From Diplolepis rosae (taxonomy: Eukaryota; Arthropoda; Insecta; Hymenoptera; Diplolepididae), in assembly GCA_030998225.1 (NCBI GenBank), contig JAPYXD010000522.1, positions 124,001-188,000 of the forward strand: 64,000 nt of DNA. Reading direction: 5' to 3'. Below, in pieces: positions 20,688-32,305 of the stretch. The notes beneath the pieces were generated by a model. The model did no database searches, was not told where the DNA came from, and saw only the letters and a program-made list of their open reading frames with translations. Position numbers and translations under genes: made by a program. Each line of letters opens with the position of its first letter. Within the stretch, counting starts at the first letter, position 1.

Positions 20688-21509
20688 CTTAACCGATAAA
20701 AAACTCTGGTTGTTATTATTCTCTACAATATCCTTCAATACTCTTCGTTTCTGTACTTCAATTCCCATTAAGCGTGAAGTATGAAGTGTTAGCCAAGGAC
20801 ATTCTTCCTTTTTACGATCATAACTGCTATTTTTGTAATCGCCATTCTACCACAAATTCAATATAATGTATATTGTTCTAGATAACTTCAATTCTGACAT
20901 TAATAAAATACCTTCATCGGAATAGTATTTTGCTTCAAAGCTATTTTTTCCCTTGGTATTCGATGAATTGACTCATCCGTCAATTTAATCTCAAAATGCG
21001 TTTCAAAATCTTCATTTTGAAAATGAGCGTCGCATAAAGAATCTACATCGTTAAGACTTATTGAAAGAGCTTCTTCTCACCTTTTCCTCAAAATTTTGTC
21101 CTATTGAAAAATAGTACAAGAAGGCAAGGAAACTTAATGCTAAATTTTGCAAAACATGAAATTTTTTAACTATTTCACAGTAAACAATAAATGTAAAAAT
21201 TATTTTTTCCTTACCTTAGGCACTTTAAATAATTTGCGTGGCACAGAATTTTCCTTCTTAAATTTGTACATACTAATTGCACATTTGGCACATCTTCTTT
21301 TGTTCTGGATTCGCTTCTTACAATTAATCTGTAAACAATTATATCGAATAAGTTGAACAAAAATTGTTCATCAGAAATGATCGAATAAGTTTTTAATATG
21401 TATATATCAATATATATTAAAGGTTAGAATTTGCCGAAAATGTCGCGAATTATTGAAGAAATTATAAATACAAAAATATTTCTATAAATATATTACTTAC
21501 CTGCTCCAT
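20688..21509 (-). pseudogene. P-1: 5' exons with THAP domain, invariant Trp replaced by stop
   Basis: Four short in-phase exons precede the Ty3-1 insertion: 21501-21509 (ATG GAG CAG|GTAAGTA), 21215-21328 (RRCAKCAISMYKF and KLFKVPK), 20912-21100, and 20688-20846 (a basic helical segment, EVQKRRVLKDIVENNNN). Exon 3 carries the second half of a THAP finger: LCDAHFQNEDFE and SIHRIP. Its opening reads DKILRKR then TGA at 21077-21079 exactly where THAP domains have the invariant Trp (TGG), so a point mutation to stop is likely. Donors and acceptors are canonical. Together with 1184-4910 this gives the whole P-1 gene; neither part can now make an intact protein. Confidence 0.75.
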
Positions 21510-22765
21510 TATAATAGTATTTTAAGATTTAAGTAAATTTAATATGATAATGTAATGATAATTAATTAATATCACATAAGAAATTCAAGGAAGAGTTCGT
21601 GAGAAGTTTATTTATTCACGCTTGTGACGATAGTCGATTTTGCCACTAGAGGCGCTTTGATTTCTGCGCGAAAGTTTAAATGATCTCGAATTAAATATTC
21701 GATGAAATAAAAGAATAGTTTTATAATTATTCATGAAATAAATAATTATAAATAAATTAATGAGATTGGCATAGAATAAGAGCGATTCGACATAGAGAAA
21801 TATAATGAAAATGAATGCTGCATGATATTAGTATAGTTATTATGTGTTTATTCTACAGTTAATAATTAAGAACCAAATGCGACTAGCCTTTGTAATATTT
21901 ATAATATGTGCTTTGAGCAAAGCATTTATTATTTAAAGACTTTTCTTAGAACCTAAGTAGAACGTAAAATTATTATCAAATTCAGGCGCCAGAATATCGC
22001 GACATAGGACTATTATAATTATCTTCTGAATAACCAGGACACATTAATTATATTAGAATAAACAAATAGGATCTAAGTGTGACAGGTAGTTTACTTCTAA
22101 AAGACGATGATAGTTTTACGACATAGATTTCATAGGAATTTCGAGTATGTGATACGTGACTATAAGCTTGAGCGGCAGCCCTTGATGCTGTGGTCCACGT
22201 GCATTTAAGAAGAAAAGTAGGGATATAGAGATCTAGAACTTATGTTAATGAGTAGGGATTTATAATCAATACTATTGGCTAGCCGCACTAGTTCTAATTA
22301 GTGGGAAGACGCAAGGATGGTGCGCAACTGCACATATGGCGGTGCAGCTCGCGAGACTTCGTCGCTGAAGATCAGATTTTTTCTGACCATTGAACTTAAT
22401 CGATCCGCGCGCGAAATCGTGACCGATCATTTTCTTTGACTTTGAAGTTGAATGTGAATTATAAGTTTCAAGTTTATGTTATATGTAACTGTAGGACTTT
22501 CCAAATATATATGTGTTTTATTTCGCCTAATTAAATAATCTTTTATCATTTATTTAATTACCTTGTTTATATATTAAAATTATAAAAAATAATTTTTTTT
22601 TTTCCAAGAAGTGTTTCCACTCTAGGTGAGGTGAGTTTCCACTCTTAAAACGTGGAGAGCTCACATCCAGCCATCCAAGTTCAAAATTTTAATCAAATTT
22701 AAATAATGCAATTTAAAATTACCGACGGTTCCCGCTTGAATTGACTCGGCGCGTCACACGCTACT
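21510..22765. other. Gene-free stretch upstream of P-1
   Basis: Should contain the P-1 promoter and its 5' terminal repeat, but no matching partner end was identified. A GC-richer block with gccactagaggcgctttgat lies near 21644. The rest is AT-rich, with no coding or structural signal that can be supported. Confidence 0.4.
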
Positions 22766-25700
22766 TTGTTACGAGCCGCGCAGGTGCGAGAGCTCGCAAG
22801 TTTGTGATTGGTGGGTCCTGTCGGTCAAATTATTAAAATAAACCGGGAGATTTTTGAAATAGAATAAAAACACTTTTGGCTCGTTCAATAAACTTTATAA
22901 TTATTATTAACTTAAAATGTTCGGCTCAGTCCGGATGAACAATCTAAGTATTCGCGATCGAAAAAGGTAAAAGTGAAGTCTGAGTTAAGACGACGAATTC
23001 TTAACTCAGAGGAAACAACAATTCTTCACGATCAGAATTGAGAATCGAGAGTGATTTTAACAGAGTCACTCTTTACAAAACTACACGCTCACATATTCTC
23101 CCAGATTCACATTCATCGCTGATTGTAACCAATCAGTGCACCGAACTAGCGCTACGTCACATAATGTCACGCATTGACTCCCACTCATACCCTATCGAGG
23201 TTCGCTGGTCAGACGGGTTCATATTCAAAAATAAGTAGACTCGCTTCCTCTACCCAAGTATACTAAGACTTTTCTAGGAAAAGTATTTAACATTCCATAT
23301 CTCACCCTCTATGTGAAACTCGCATTTCATATTTTCATTTCGCCTAAACATTCTCTAAATCTAAACATGTCTCGCTGCTATCAGCCCCAGTGTGACAGTT
23401 TTATAAACTGTTCGGATGAATTATAGATTATGATTTGATTTCTTAACGCTTTCATATACCGCCTATTACGAACCTGATATCCGGACTTTGCCTCTAATCT
23501 AAACTTAAAAATTATTCGTAGAATAATAAAGATTAACAATGAAGTAATTATTTACAACAAAGCACGTGTAGGGTTCTCTGAAGCCCTCACACGGCGTCAA
23601 TCATCTTAAAATCTATAACGCACAATTCCAAAGAAATTATAATAAGTGTAAAGGAATTCATATTTCTTTATCGCAATTCTCTATTTTATAAACAATCATA
23701 TCGCTTTAATAGCTATCCTACGACCCTCTCATGACACACTAGACGCTAAAATCAACTTTATCAAATAATGCCTTTTCGAATAATTGAATAATATATGATA
23801 GAATCCCCATATTACAAAACCTAATTATCTTGTTTAAAATAATCCGCGAAAATTCGCAAGAGAATCAGCGCAATCTACAGACAGCCGAGCGAACTACATA
23901 GTCGCTCGTCACAACTTTCATGAGCGCCATCTCTCGGGAAGTTCTTGTACATTTTCCATGTACTTCCGACAAAAAGATGCTTATTTTCGGTTACATTAGT
24001 TTGGTCTCCTTATGTCTATTCTCCCTGGAGTTTTACAAGACACAACCAGAGATGAGTTGGGAGATTGCTGAAGTAATGTATTTAATTTCAACTGATTTTT
24101 CGCAGCGCGTCCTGTTGCGAATTGCTCTTGGGAACTAAAATGAAAGGTTCATGCTACTACTAGAAGGGTAAAACAGAGCTACTTTTTATCACTTATGCAG
24201 CGCCCCCAATTACGTGAAGCTTTTTCAAACTAAAATTAAAGATCCACGCTGCTACAATAATATGTTAGAGCACACGCAATGAAGCGCGTCATGTCAGTGT
24301 ATCCAGGCCATGCACGCGTAAAGCTTTAGTGGTAGCCCAACATAGATTAGAAATCGGAATAAACTTTGAGGTTAAATAAAATTATGTAAGTAATTATTAT
24401 CGTGTAATTATTCGAATCGTATTGATAATCTTGCTTTTTGTGATTGCAGTTTCCTGATGAGTGCATCCTCACATACATGAAGTTTTAATTGTATATCGCA
24501 GAGTACTGTCAGGCTAAATACAAATAGAAATGATTACCCAAGCGTCCCAAAATTACAAATATATACATTGAATATTCGAATACTTACTTAATAATAATTA
24601 CTTAAATAGTTTTATTAAACCTCCAAGTTTATTCCTATCCGTTAGCATCTTAGCACATTTTAGTGACCATTAGCGTTGCAAATGCGGCGCGTTGGTCAGC
24701 GGTGTGAGGCTTAAGAAATGTGACGAGCGACTATGTAGTTCGCTCGGCTGTCTATAGATTGCGCTGATTCTCTTGCGAATTTTCGTGGATTATTTTAAAC
24801 TAGACAATTAGGTTTTGTAATATGGGGATTCTATCATATATTATTCAGTTATTCGAAAAGGCATTATTTGATAAAGTTTATTTTAGCGTCTAGTGTGTCA
24901 TGAGAGGGTCATAGGATAGCTATTAAAGCGATATGATTGTTTATAAAATAGAGAATTGCGATAAAAGAATATGAATTCCTTTACACTTATTATAATTTCT
25001 TTGGAATTGTGCGTTATAGATTTTAAGATGATTGACGCCGTGTGAGGGCTTCAGAGAACCCTACACGTGCTTTGTTGTAAATAATTACTTCATTGTTAAT
25101 CTTTATTATTCCACGAATTATTTTTAAGTTTAGATTAGAGGCAAAGTCCGGATATCAGGTTCGTAATAGGCGGTATATGAAAGCGTTAAGAAATCAAATC
25201 ATAATCTATAATTCATCCGAACAGTTTATAAAACTGTCACACTGGGGCTGATAGCAGCGAGACATGTTTAGATTTAGAGAATGTTTAGGCGAAATGAAAA
25301 TATGAAATGCGAGTTTCACATAGAGGTTGAGATATGGAATGTTAAATACTTTTCCTAGAAAAGTCTTAGTATACTTGGGTAGAGGAAGCGAGTCTACTTA
25401 TTTTGAATCTGAAACCTTCTGGCCAGCGAACCTCGATAGGGTATGAGTGGGAGTCTATGCGTGACATTATGTGACGTAGCGCTAGTTCGGTGCACTGATT
25501 GGTTACAATCAGCGATGAATGTGAATCTGGGAGAATATGTGAGCGTGTAGTTTTGTAAAGAGTGACTGTTAAAATCACTCTCGATTCTCAATTCTGATCG
25601 TGAAGAATTGTTGTTTTCCTCTGAGTTAAGAATTCGTCGTCTTAACTCAGACTTCACTTTTACTTTTTTCGATCGCGAATACGTAGATTGTTCATCCGGA

Positions 25701-25863
25701 CTGAGCCGAACATTTTTAAGTTAATAATAATTATCAAGTTTATTTAACGAGCAAAAGTGTTTTTATTCTATTTCAAAAATCTCCCGGTTTATTTTAATAA
25801 TTTGACCGACAGGACCCACCAATCACAAACTTGCGAGCTGTCGCACCTGCGCGGCTCGTAACA
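22766..25863. repeat. 3.1-kb inverted repeat with about 1.15-kb arms
   Basis: Left arm 22766-23912 and right arm 24720-25863 are near-identical reverse complements. Examples are tgttacgagccgcgc at 22766 against gcgcggctcgtaaca at 25849-25863, and gagcgaactacatagtcgct near 23887 against its complement near 24723. The termini form TGTTACGAGC...GCTCGTAACA, similar to the LTR-like unit at 48521-50968. The 0.8-kb loop contains a separate palindromic MITE (24353-24660). No protein-coding potential is seen; small frames in the arms are mirror images of each other. Confidence 0.85.
24353..24660. repeat. Palindromic MITE inside the loop
   Basis: Starts ggaataaactttgaggttaa and ends ttaaacctccaagtttattcc, with the inner arm tgtgattgcagtttcctgat. 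A second copy in reverse orientation lies at 43690-44075, together with related flanking sequence, showing that it is a dispersed element. Confidence 0.75.
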
Positions 25864-27379
25864 ACAACCCGATCTCAGGGCCGTCTTCACGAAACTTCGT
25901 GAACTAGATTTTAAGTTTTTATTGCGCGGTCCGATTTGAAATCCTATGAAGATAGGAATGTGGATTTTTATTAGTTTCGAATAAGTTCAATTTACTCAAG
26001 GTTTATGTATTACAGAAATTCCGCGTACAAAAAAAAACGATCGTGTTCGAACACAAGTCAAACAAAAAGTAAAGTATTTTTGCACAGAGAGTGATCCTCC
26101 GAGGCTTAAAACATAAATTCCCCACTTTGAGATTTTGGGTCTTTAAGGCGTTAACTTTAATATCATTGGCTCTGAAATTCTTTTTTAGGAATTTTCATGC
26201 CTTTAATTGGTCCGGATTTACATTAAAGTACTAAAAGGCAGGTCTATTAGTGACCAATCATGGGCGTTAGGCCCACGTGCGCTTTTAAGCTTGTCAAGTG
26301 CATACACATAAGTGTCGAAATACATATAATGTGTTTTCGCCTCGGGGGGTCAGTCTCTGTTAACGGAATATTATTCCCTTATTAGTTACGGGATGTAGAG
26401 TTTTCACATAAATTAATCTTTTACGATCGTTCTGGAGACTTGAGATTTGGTTTATTTTATAAATGGAACGTTTTGTTTTAGGCTTTCTTGAGGCGACGAG
26501 TGATATAGTTTTTAGACATCTAGACATGCTCATAAAATAAGCATAAATACTAATTTTGATTTCCTTTTGCGTTATATTTCCAGTCTCCAAATCGATTTTC
26601 ACACGTTCTTTACATAAAACTTATGAATTATTTTAGAGGCATTCCTCGAGGTTTCCTTACAACCTGTCATCCTGAAATTAAATTCTTAATTTAATTATTC
26701 TAGGGAACAAGGCTGGTCTATTTATTATTTCTCTTACATGTCAACTTGATCTGGTAAATTTCAGCAAGTGAATTAACATTAAATTTTGTTTTAACAATTT
26801 GGGAAATATGAGATCCTAGCACGTTTTTATACGTATCGAGTCATATAGACCAACCCTTGTTATTTTTCCAATAAAACTAGAAGATTTATATTTATTCTTA
26901 ATACTAAAAGTCTCTTTCATCATAAACCTTAAGATTTATTCAGCCATTTTTAATTATTTTAAAAATGAAAACGATATTAAATTTTCCCACAGTACTTCTT
27001 TGTTACGTATAATTACGTATGTATAGAATTCAAAATTACGGAATATAAAATTAAGAAAATTACACTTTTTTTCTATAAACTTTGAAAAATATTAATCTGA
27101 AATAAATATCTAAAAGATTTTGTAAAATTTTAAGATGATTTAAATAGTTGAAAAATAATTTTGTAATTAAATTTAAAGTCAATAAATACTTAAAGATTCG
27201 AAACAAAATATCGATTTCAGCATTTTTTTTAAATTATGTAGAGAATATTTTATAATAAGATATCATTCAAGATCAGATACAATTTTCAAAAATGAAGGGT
27301 TTGACCATTTTTAAAATAGATAACATCTTTTGTATGAAAATTTCGATAAATAAATGTAAATGAAGTGTTTGCTGATTTA
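25864..27379. other. Gene-free AT-rich stretch
   Basis: No supported gene. There is a small perfect palindrome near 25889 (ttcacgaaacttcgtgaa). The rest is AT-rich with no recognisable protein similarity in any frame. Confidence 0.4.
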
Positions 27380-28050
27380 AGGTAGTTCATCCACAAAAAT
27401 TAGACTTCAGGCAAAAATAGATTCTTTTTTTTTCAAGAATAGCAATATTATTATTGAATAGATCATTTGGAAGAAAAAAGATTAGTTTCCAAGAAAAAAA
27501 AATTAAAACAAAAAAATAATGCATTTTTCAAATTTTATTTTTTACCCGGACTTGTTTTCTTATCGCTTTATATACCAAATTTTAAAAAATGATGTGAGTC
27601 TGTGAAATCACGGATAATTTTTTTAAGAAAAAGGCTTTCTACAACTTAACCGTTTCCATTTCTTGGAAATTATAATAAATTCTTTAATGACTGAAACCAT
27701 TAAAAATAAATTTTTCAAAACAAAATTCTTGTAAAAAAATTGCTGAATTTGGTAAAAACTTATTCATTTTAGAAATATGGAAACGGCTAGGTTGTATTAA
27801 GTCTTTTTCCTGAAAAAACGATTCTTGATTTATTTGAATCACATCATTTTTTTTAAATTTGGTATGAAGCGATAAGAAAAAAAGTCGGGGTAAAAATAAA
27901 ATTTGTCAAATTTATTTTTTCTTATGCTTCAAATATTTTTCTTAGAAATTAATCTCTTTTCTTCGAAATGATCTCTTCAATAATAATTTTTCTATTTTTG
28001 AAAGCAAAATTATCTTTTTTTACCTAAGATCTAATTTTTGAAGATAAACT
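27380..28050. repeat. Palindromic MITE
   Basis: Left arm gtagttcatccacaaaaatt and accaaattttaaaaaatgat are answered by aatttttgaagataaactac and atcattttttttaaatttgg on the right. The arms are about 250 bp and imperfect, with no coding content. Confidence 0.65.
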
Positions 28051-28190
28051 ACGAAGAAAGCACATAAATTATATCTGAATTCGCAATATGAATTTACACC
28101 TAAAATTTTTTTGGTATGGTGCTAATTCTATAAAACCTTACTTCTTAAACTTTTATAGAGTGAAATACTTTGAATACAATTTTTTGAAGT

Positions 28191-28403
28191 CCCTTGTAGA
28201 AAAAAATAATTGGACCCGATTGGGACTGATTGATCCGATAGACCCCATTTCAAAAACATCATTGAAACCGATTTATTAATCCGATTCAAAATGGTCTCGT
28301 CTGATTGAATCCGATTAATAAATCGATTTCAATGATGTTTTTGAAATGGGGTCAATCGGAACAATCGGTCCCAATCGGTTCCAATTATTTTTTTCTACAA
28401 GGG
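28191..28403. repeat. 213-bp palindromic MITE
   Basis: Reads cccttgtagaaaaaaataat inward from the left and the same from the right, with arms continuing through ccgattggga and cattgaaaccgatttattaa. It is almost a full-length hairpin. Confidence 0.8.
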
Positions 28404-28574
28404 GTATGAAATATCTTATACATATGGCAATTTCAATAGATGAATGTAAATGAAGTGTTTGCTGATTTAAGAAAATACATAAATTATATGTGAATTTACA
28501 CCTCAAACTTTTCTTGATATGAAGCTAAGTCGACAAACCTTTACTAAAAAATAAAATACATTGAATAAGATTTT

Positions 28575-28845
28575 TTGGAATTTAACATCTTTTACATGAC
28601 AATTCGTATATATATATATATATATATATAAACTGTACCATCGGAAATTACAGATTGACCTGGAGTTTCAACTTTCGTTAAAGTGGTTTATTTTATAGAA
28701 AGATATTACAAAAGAAATTTTAATTTAGATTTAGATTTCAAAATGTTTTTTTCAGTATGTCTTCATAGTGATTTCTTAACCTAATCAAAATATTTTTAGA
28801 AATTCTTTTCTGGATTCTATCTTGGGGTTGAACAGAATTAAAAAA
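28575..28845. repeat. Dispersed repeat, copy 1
   Basis: Matches the reverse complement of 42265-42555 (for example gacctggagtttcaacttcc against its partner, and tctggattctat). It contains a (TA)n run at 28611-28630. Type unknown. Confidence 0.65.
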
Positions 28846-29003
28846 AGTCATGAAATTTTAAAAATATGTAGCTTCTTCAAGAAGTTTTTAAAAATCGATG
28901 TATATCATATTTTAATAAATTTAAAAATTCCCTAGTGAACTGGCTGAACCCTAGCTTTACGGTGTAGCGCAAAGCTATCGTAATGTTATCATAAAGCTAT
29001 CGT

Positions 29004-29470
29004 AAAGTAACATTATAACTGATGAATGAGGCAAAATAAATATTCAAAATGTTTTTGTCCTTATTCTACGTTAAAAATAACGTTAAAAGGTAATGGACAT
29101 ATGCAATAATTTTATTTATTAACGCTAAAAATTAAAAAAACATAATACCGGTCATTGAAGGTAGTGCTGAGGTTCACCTTTTGTGGAACGTCTCCACGCT
29201 TAAAGTTGACCATTGGTTGGAGTGAGACACAACTATACTTTCATCTTACTCTAACAAATAGTCAGTCCTGACGGTGAAGAAATGGGAAGTGATGAACCAC
29301 TGCACTGCCTTTAATGACAGGTATTATGATTTTTTTGAATTTTTAGCGTTTATAAATAAAATTATTGCATATTTCAATTACCAGTTAACGTTATTTTCAA
29401 CGTTGAATAAGGATAAAAACATTTAGAATATTTATTTTTCCTCATTCATGAGTTATAATGCTACTTACGA
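29004..29470. repeat. Palindromic MITE related to the one at 20095-20440
   Basis: Outer arms cgtaaagtaacattataact and agttataatgctacttacg pair, and inner arms carry aataattttatttattaacg. The centre contains actgcctttaatgacaggta, shared with the P-1 intron MITE. Confidence 0.7.
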
Positions 29471-29913
29471 TAAAAAAACGCAAAAAAAGAGAGAAGGCAA
29501 ACGTTTCGGCCACATATGGGGGCCCTCTTCAGTGCCATAAATTAAAAGATCAATTCAAAATTTTCGTAAAAGATAGAAATGTAGAAGATAGTTAAAATAA
29601 GGATAATAATGAATCTCAAAAACTTATCTCATCGCTTGCAATTCAAAATGAAGAAGTCCAGTAAGCAACAACACGAATTGGAAAAAATATGTAGAATTCA
29701 CTGTATATAGAAAACCGGATAAAATATACGAGAAACTTAGAAATTTGTAAACAGTATTATAATGTAATTTTATGTGCCTCCGGCGCGGAAACTCGTTTTC
29801 CGTTACAGCTGAGAGTAACGGAATGTTGTGTATTCTGTTACAGAGGAATATAATGTAAAAATTGAACTGCGCATGCGCATATAGTCTTACAGCGGAGCAG
29901 AATCAAGTGTAAT

Positions 29914-31656
29914 CAGCCCCCTGCATCTCTGAGTTGAAAATGACATGAATTGTGACTGGCTGCCATGGTGGCGCTGACTGTTCATTGGGTTGACTTACAC
30001 GAAAATCACATTACAAAATGTAGTTTTTTAAGCTTTTCCCTGTAAATTTTCAAATTTTCGAGTTTTTGAAAGGTACTGAGATAAATTTCGCGAGTCTAGA
30101 AACAAATGTTCACATAAATTGGTGCAAAAAATGGTGAAATGTGTCTATTTTGGGTGTAAATTTGGGTATAAGTCTTGCTCCGATAAAGTTCGTTTTTTCA
30201 TTGTACCACAGGATGAAAATGTAATAAAAGTATGGCAAATTGCTATCCTTCGGGATGATATGAAATTAAAAGAAGGTCATGCGATTTGTGAAAAGCATTT
30301 TGACCCAGAAGATATTCTTCAAGAGAGGTTAACCTATGCGCCCGGTGGAGTAAAAGTTTTGGGAAGAGTAAGTACGTCGAACATATTGTTTATTTTCTTA
30401 ATTAGTTTAAAATAAAACATTTTATTTGATAGAGATATTAATAATTAACTACATAATATAATAAACATTAATGTCTCAATATTAATTAATTGTATCTACC
30501 TGTGCCATGAATTTCTTTTGCACCGCAATAAATGTCTCTCAAATACTTATCGCAAATAAATTCAGTTGCAAACATTTTGTCTGATACAGTTAAAAAATAG
30601 ATAAATGAAAGTGACTGAGATAAAAAGGAGATGAGAAAGAATATTTTTTTAAATTTTGAATTGAAGTTACTCTGAGCTTGTTGAAATTGGATTGTCTTGA
30701 AGTGGAAAAAAATTTCCTGACTTCTAACAATTTTGTTATTAGAATAAAGTTTTGGACTTTAAAAAAGAATATAAGTTCAGATTTTTGTTAATTCAGATTT
30801 CTTACTTTTTAATGCTTATAGTTTTACCGAATGACATAGAATTCCTAAAGTAATAGAAGGTAGAAACTTATATTCAAAATTTTACGAAAAGTGAATTTCA
30901 AAATAAAAATAATACAACGCAGATAAATAAAAAAGAAGTAAATAAAAAAATTGATCAAATATGTTATATACACATAAATAGGAAAATAAGTAAAGTATAT
31001 TGGTAGATAAAGAAATTTTTTCAGAGCACTTATGAGAGATCTCAACTATTTCACTGCTTTGAACTATAATATATTATAATAATATATTCTTAATATATTT
31101 CATTAATTAATAATTTATTTCATAGTAAAATATTTAGAAAATTATTAGTTCAAATTCCCAACAGTATTTTGGAAATGTTTATATTTAAAAAAAAGTTTAA
31201 TTCATATTACAATAGTAATATATAGTGTATATACTATATTGTATTTATTGTAATATGTTATATAATATGATAAATAATCAAATTTTATAATAACGTCATT
31301 AATTATTAGTATTAATATTTGAATTAACGCAAAACAATTATAAAATAAAGAACATGGCACAAATAATGCAGTTCCCGCCCGAATTTGGAAAATAGATTTT
31401 TACCTAAAGTGAATTTCTTAACCTTTTCGCAGAGAATACATTTTTGTAAAAAATATAAAGATCTTATTAGATTATTATCATGTATAAGAAAATGCGATAA
31501 AATAGTTTTTATTACGAGAAAATTGAATTTTTAAGCTTTTTCCCATGCGGTTTTTTTAATCTAGGGCCTATGAACGGTCAGCGCCGCCACCGGCGGCAGT
31601 CAGCTTCCACATGTAATTTTTTCCTTATGCATTTGGTAGCAAGATTCAGGGGGCTG
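29914..31656 (+). mobile_element. P-3: short P-superfamily element carrying only a THAP exon
   Basis: Ends read CAGCCCCCTGCATCT on the left and CAGCCCCCTGAATCT on the right read inward, flanked by a perfect 8-bp duplication AGTGTAAT (29906-29913 and 31657-31664). The 1743-bp body has one recognisable coding exon (THAP, 30131-30367) on the plus strand and AT-rich sequence without transposase domains. It is therefore an internally deleted, non-autonomous P-type element inserted in an R repeat. Confidence 0.87.
30131..30367 (+). CDS. THAP-domain exon of P-3
   Basis: The exon is 79 codons from ATG 30131 to the donor GTAAGT at 30368; the frame would also read on to a stop near 30413. The C2CH THAP pattern is complete: CVYFGC at the N-terminus, RFFIVPQD, the Trp in KVWQIA, CEKHF, and a closing basic APGGVKVLGR. 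THAP domains bind DNA site-specifically; in P transposases they recognise subterminal element sites. No transposase exons follow inside the element. A THAP-only product could compete with transposase for element ends (inference), or the exon may be spliced to sequence outside it. Confidence 0.75.
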
Positions 31657-31904
31657 AGTGTAATGACTAGCGCCGCAAACAACTACAATACTAGATTAGA
31701 TTCGAGTGTACGCATAAAAACCATAGAGATATTATAGGTAGAGGAAGCCTGTCAGCTCGGGTGAGAGAGAGAGTGAATTTCGGGTTAGGCTGTCTTTCGC
31801 TAACGCCGAGGCTAGCGCGGTACGCGTAGACAAAGACAGAAAAAACCACTTATCGGATCTCTCTTTCGCTCTCACCGAGTTTGCAGTCTGACGTTGCCAC
31901 TTAC

Positions 31905-32205
31905 CAGCCCCGGAATCTCTGGAGTTGAAAATGTCACAGATGTTGACCGTTGGCCACCGTGGCGCTGGCTGTTCATGAGGCCGACCTTATACAGATTAGC
32001 ATTATGGAACATTGAAATTTAACGTTTTTTGTGAAAAATTGGTGCCTGAAGTGTTTTTGTGTGCTTTCTAGGTAAATTGGAATGGTTTTAACAGTCGGTG
32101 ATATAAAAATTTAAGTGAAAATGCAGAAATTTGTTGCTGTAGGTTGCAAAACAGGCTACGCGTAATGCTCTGAAAAAGTGCATTGTTTTGTGGTTTATTT
32201 ATCAT
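31905..32205 (+). pseudogene. 5' end of another P-type element with a decayed THAP exon
   Basis: CAGCCCCGGAATCTCTGG at 31905 and the leader that follows (gagttgaaaatg near 31924, ggtggcgctg-like blocks) align with the first 200 bp of P-3. An ATG at 32121 opens KFVAVGCKTGYA, then a TAA where P-3 reads KSC, then CSEKVHCF, so the THAP finger is broken. No right end was found; the hAT MITE at 32306-33016 lies just downstream. Confidence 0.6.
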
Positions 32206-32305
32206 GAGCGCCTTTAACTTATTAAAATTTAATCTATACTAAATTTAAAACGCTTTGAATAAAAAAATCAACAAAGCTGACTGACTGAAGTTAAGGTATT
32301 ATAGA

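Larger units (their letters stand above)
29765..31725 (-). repeat. R repeat copy, interrupted by P-3
   Basis: Segments 29765-29913 and 31657-31725 are consecutive parts of one repeat in the orientation opposite to the copies at 33625-34000 and 34155-34521 (for example gcctccggcgcggaaactcg, ctgcgcatgcgc, agcgccgcaaacaactacaa). The P-3 element sits between them. Confidence 0.75.

Noticed and set aside
23038..25578. Similar small reading frames in both arms of the 22.8-25.9-kb inverted repeat
   Set aside because: They repeat only because the arms are reverse complements; short and unlike any known protein.
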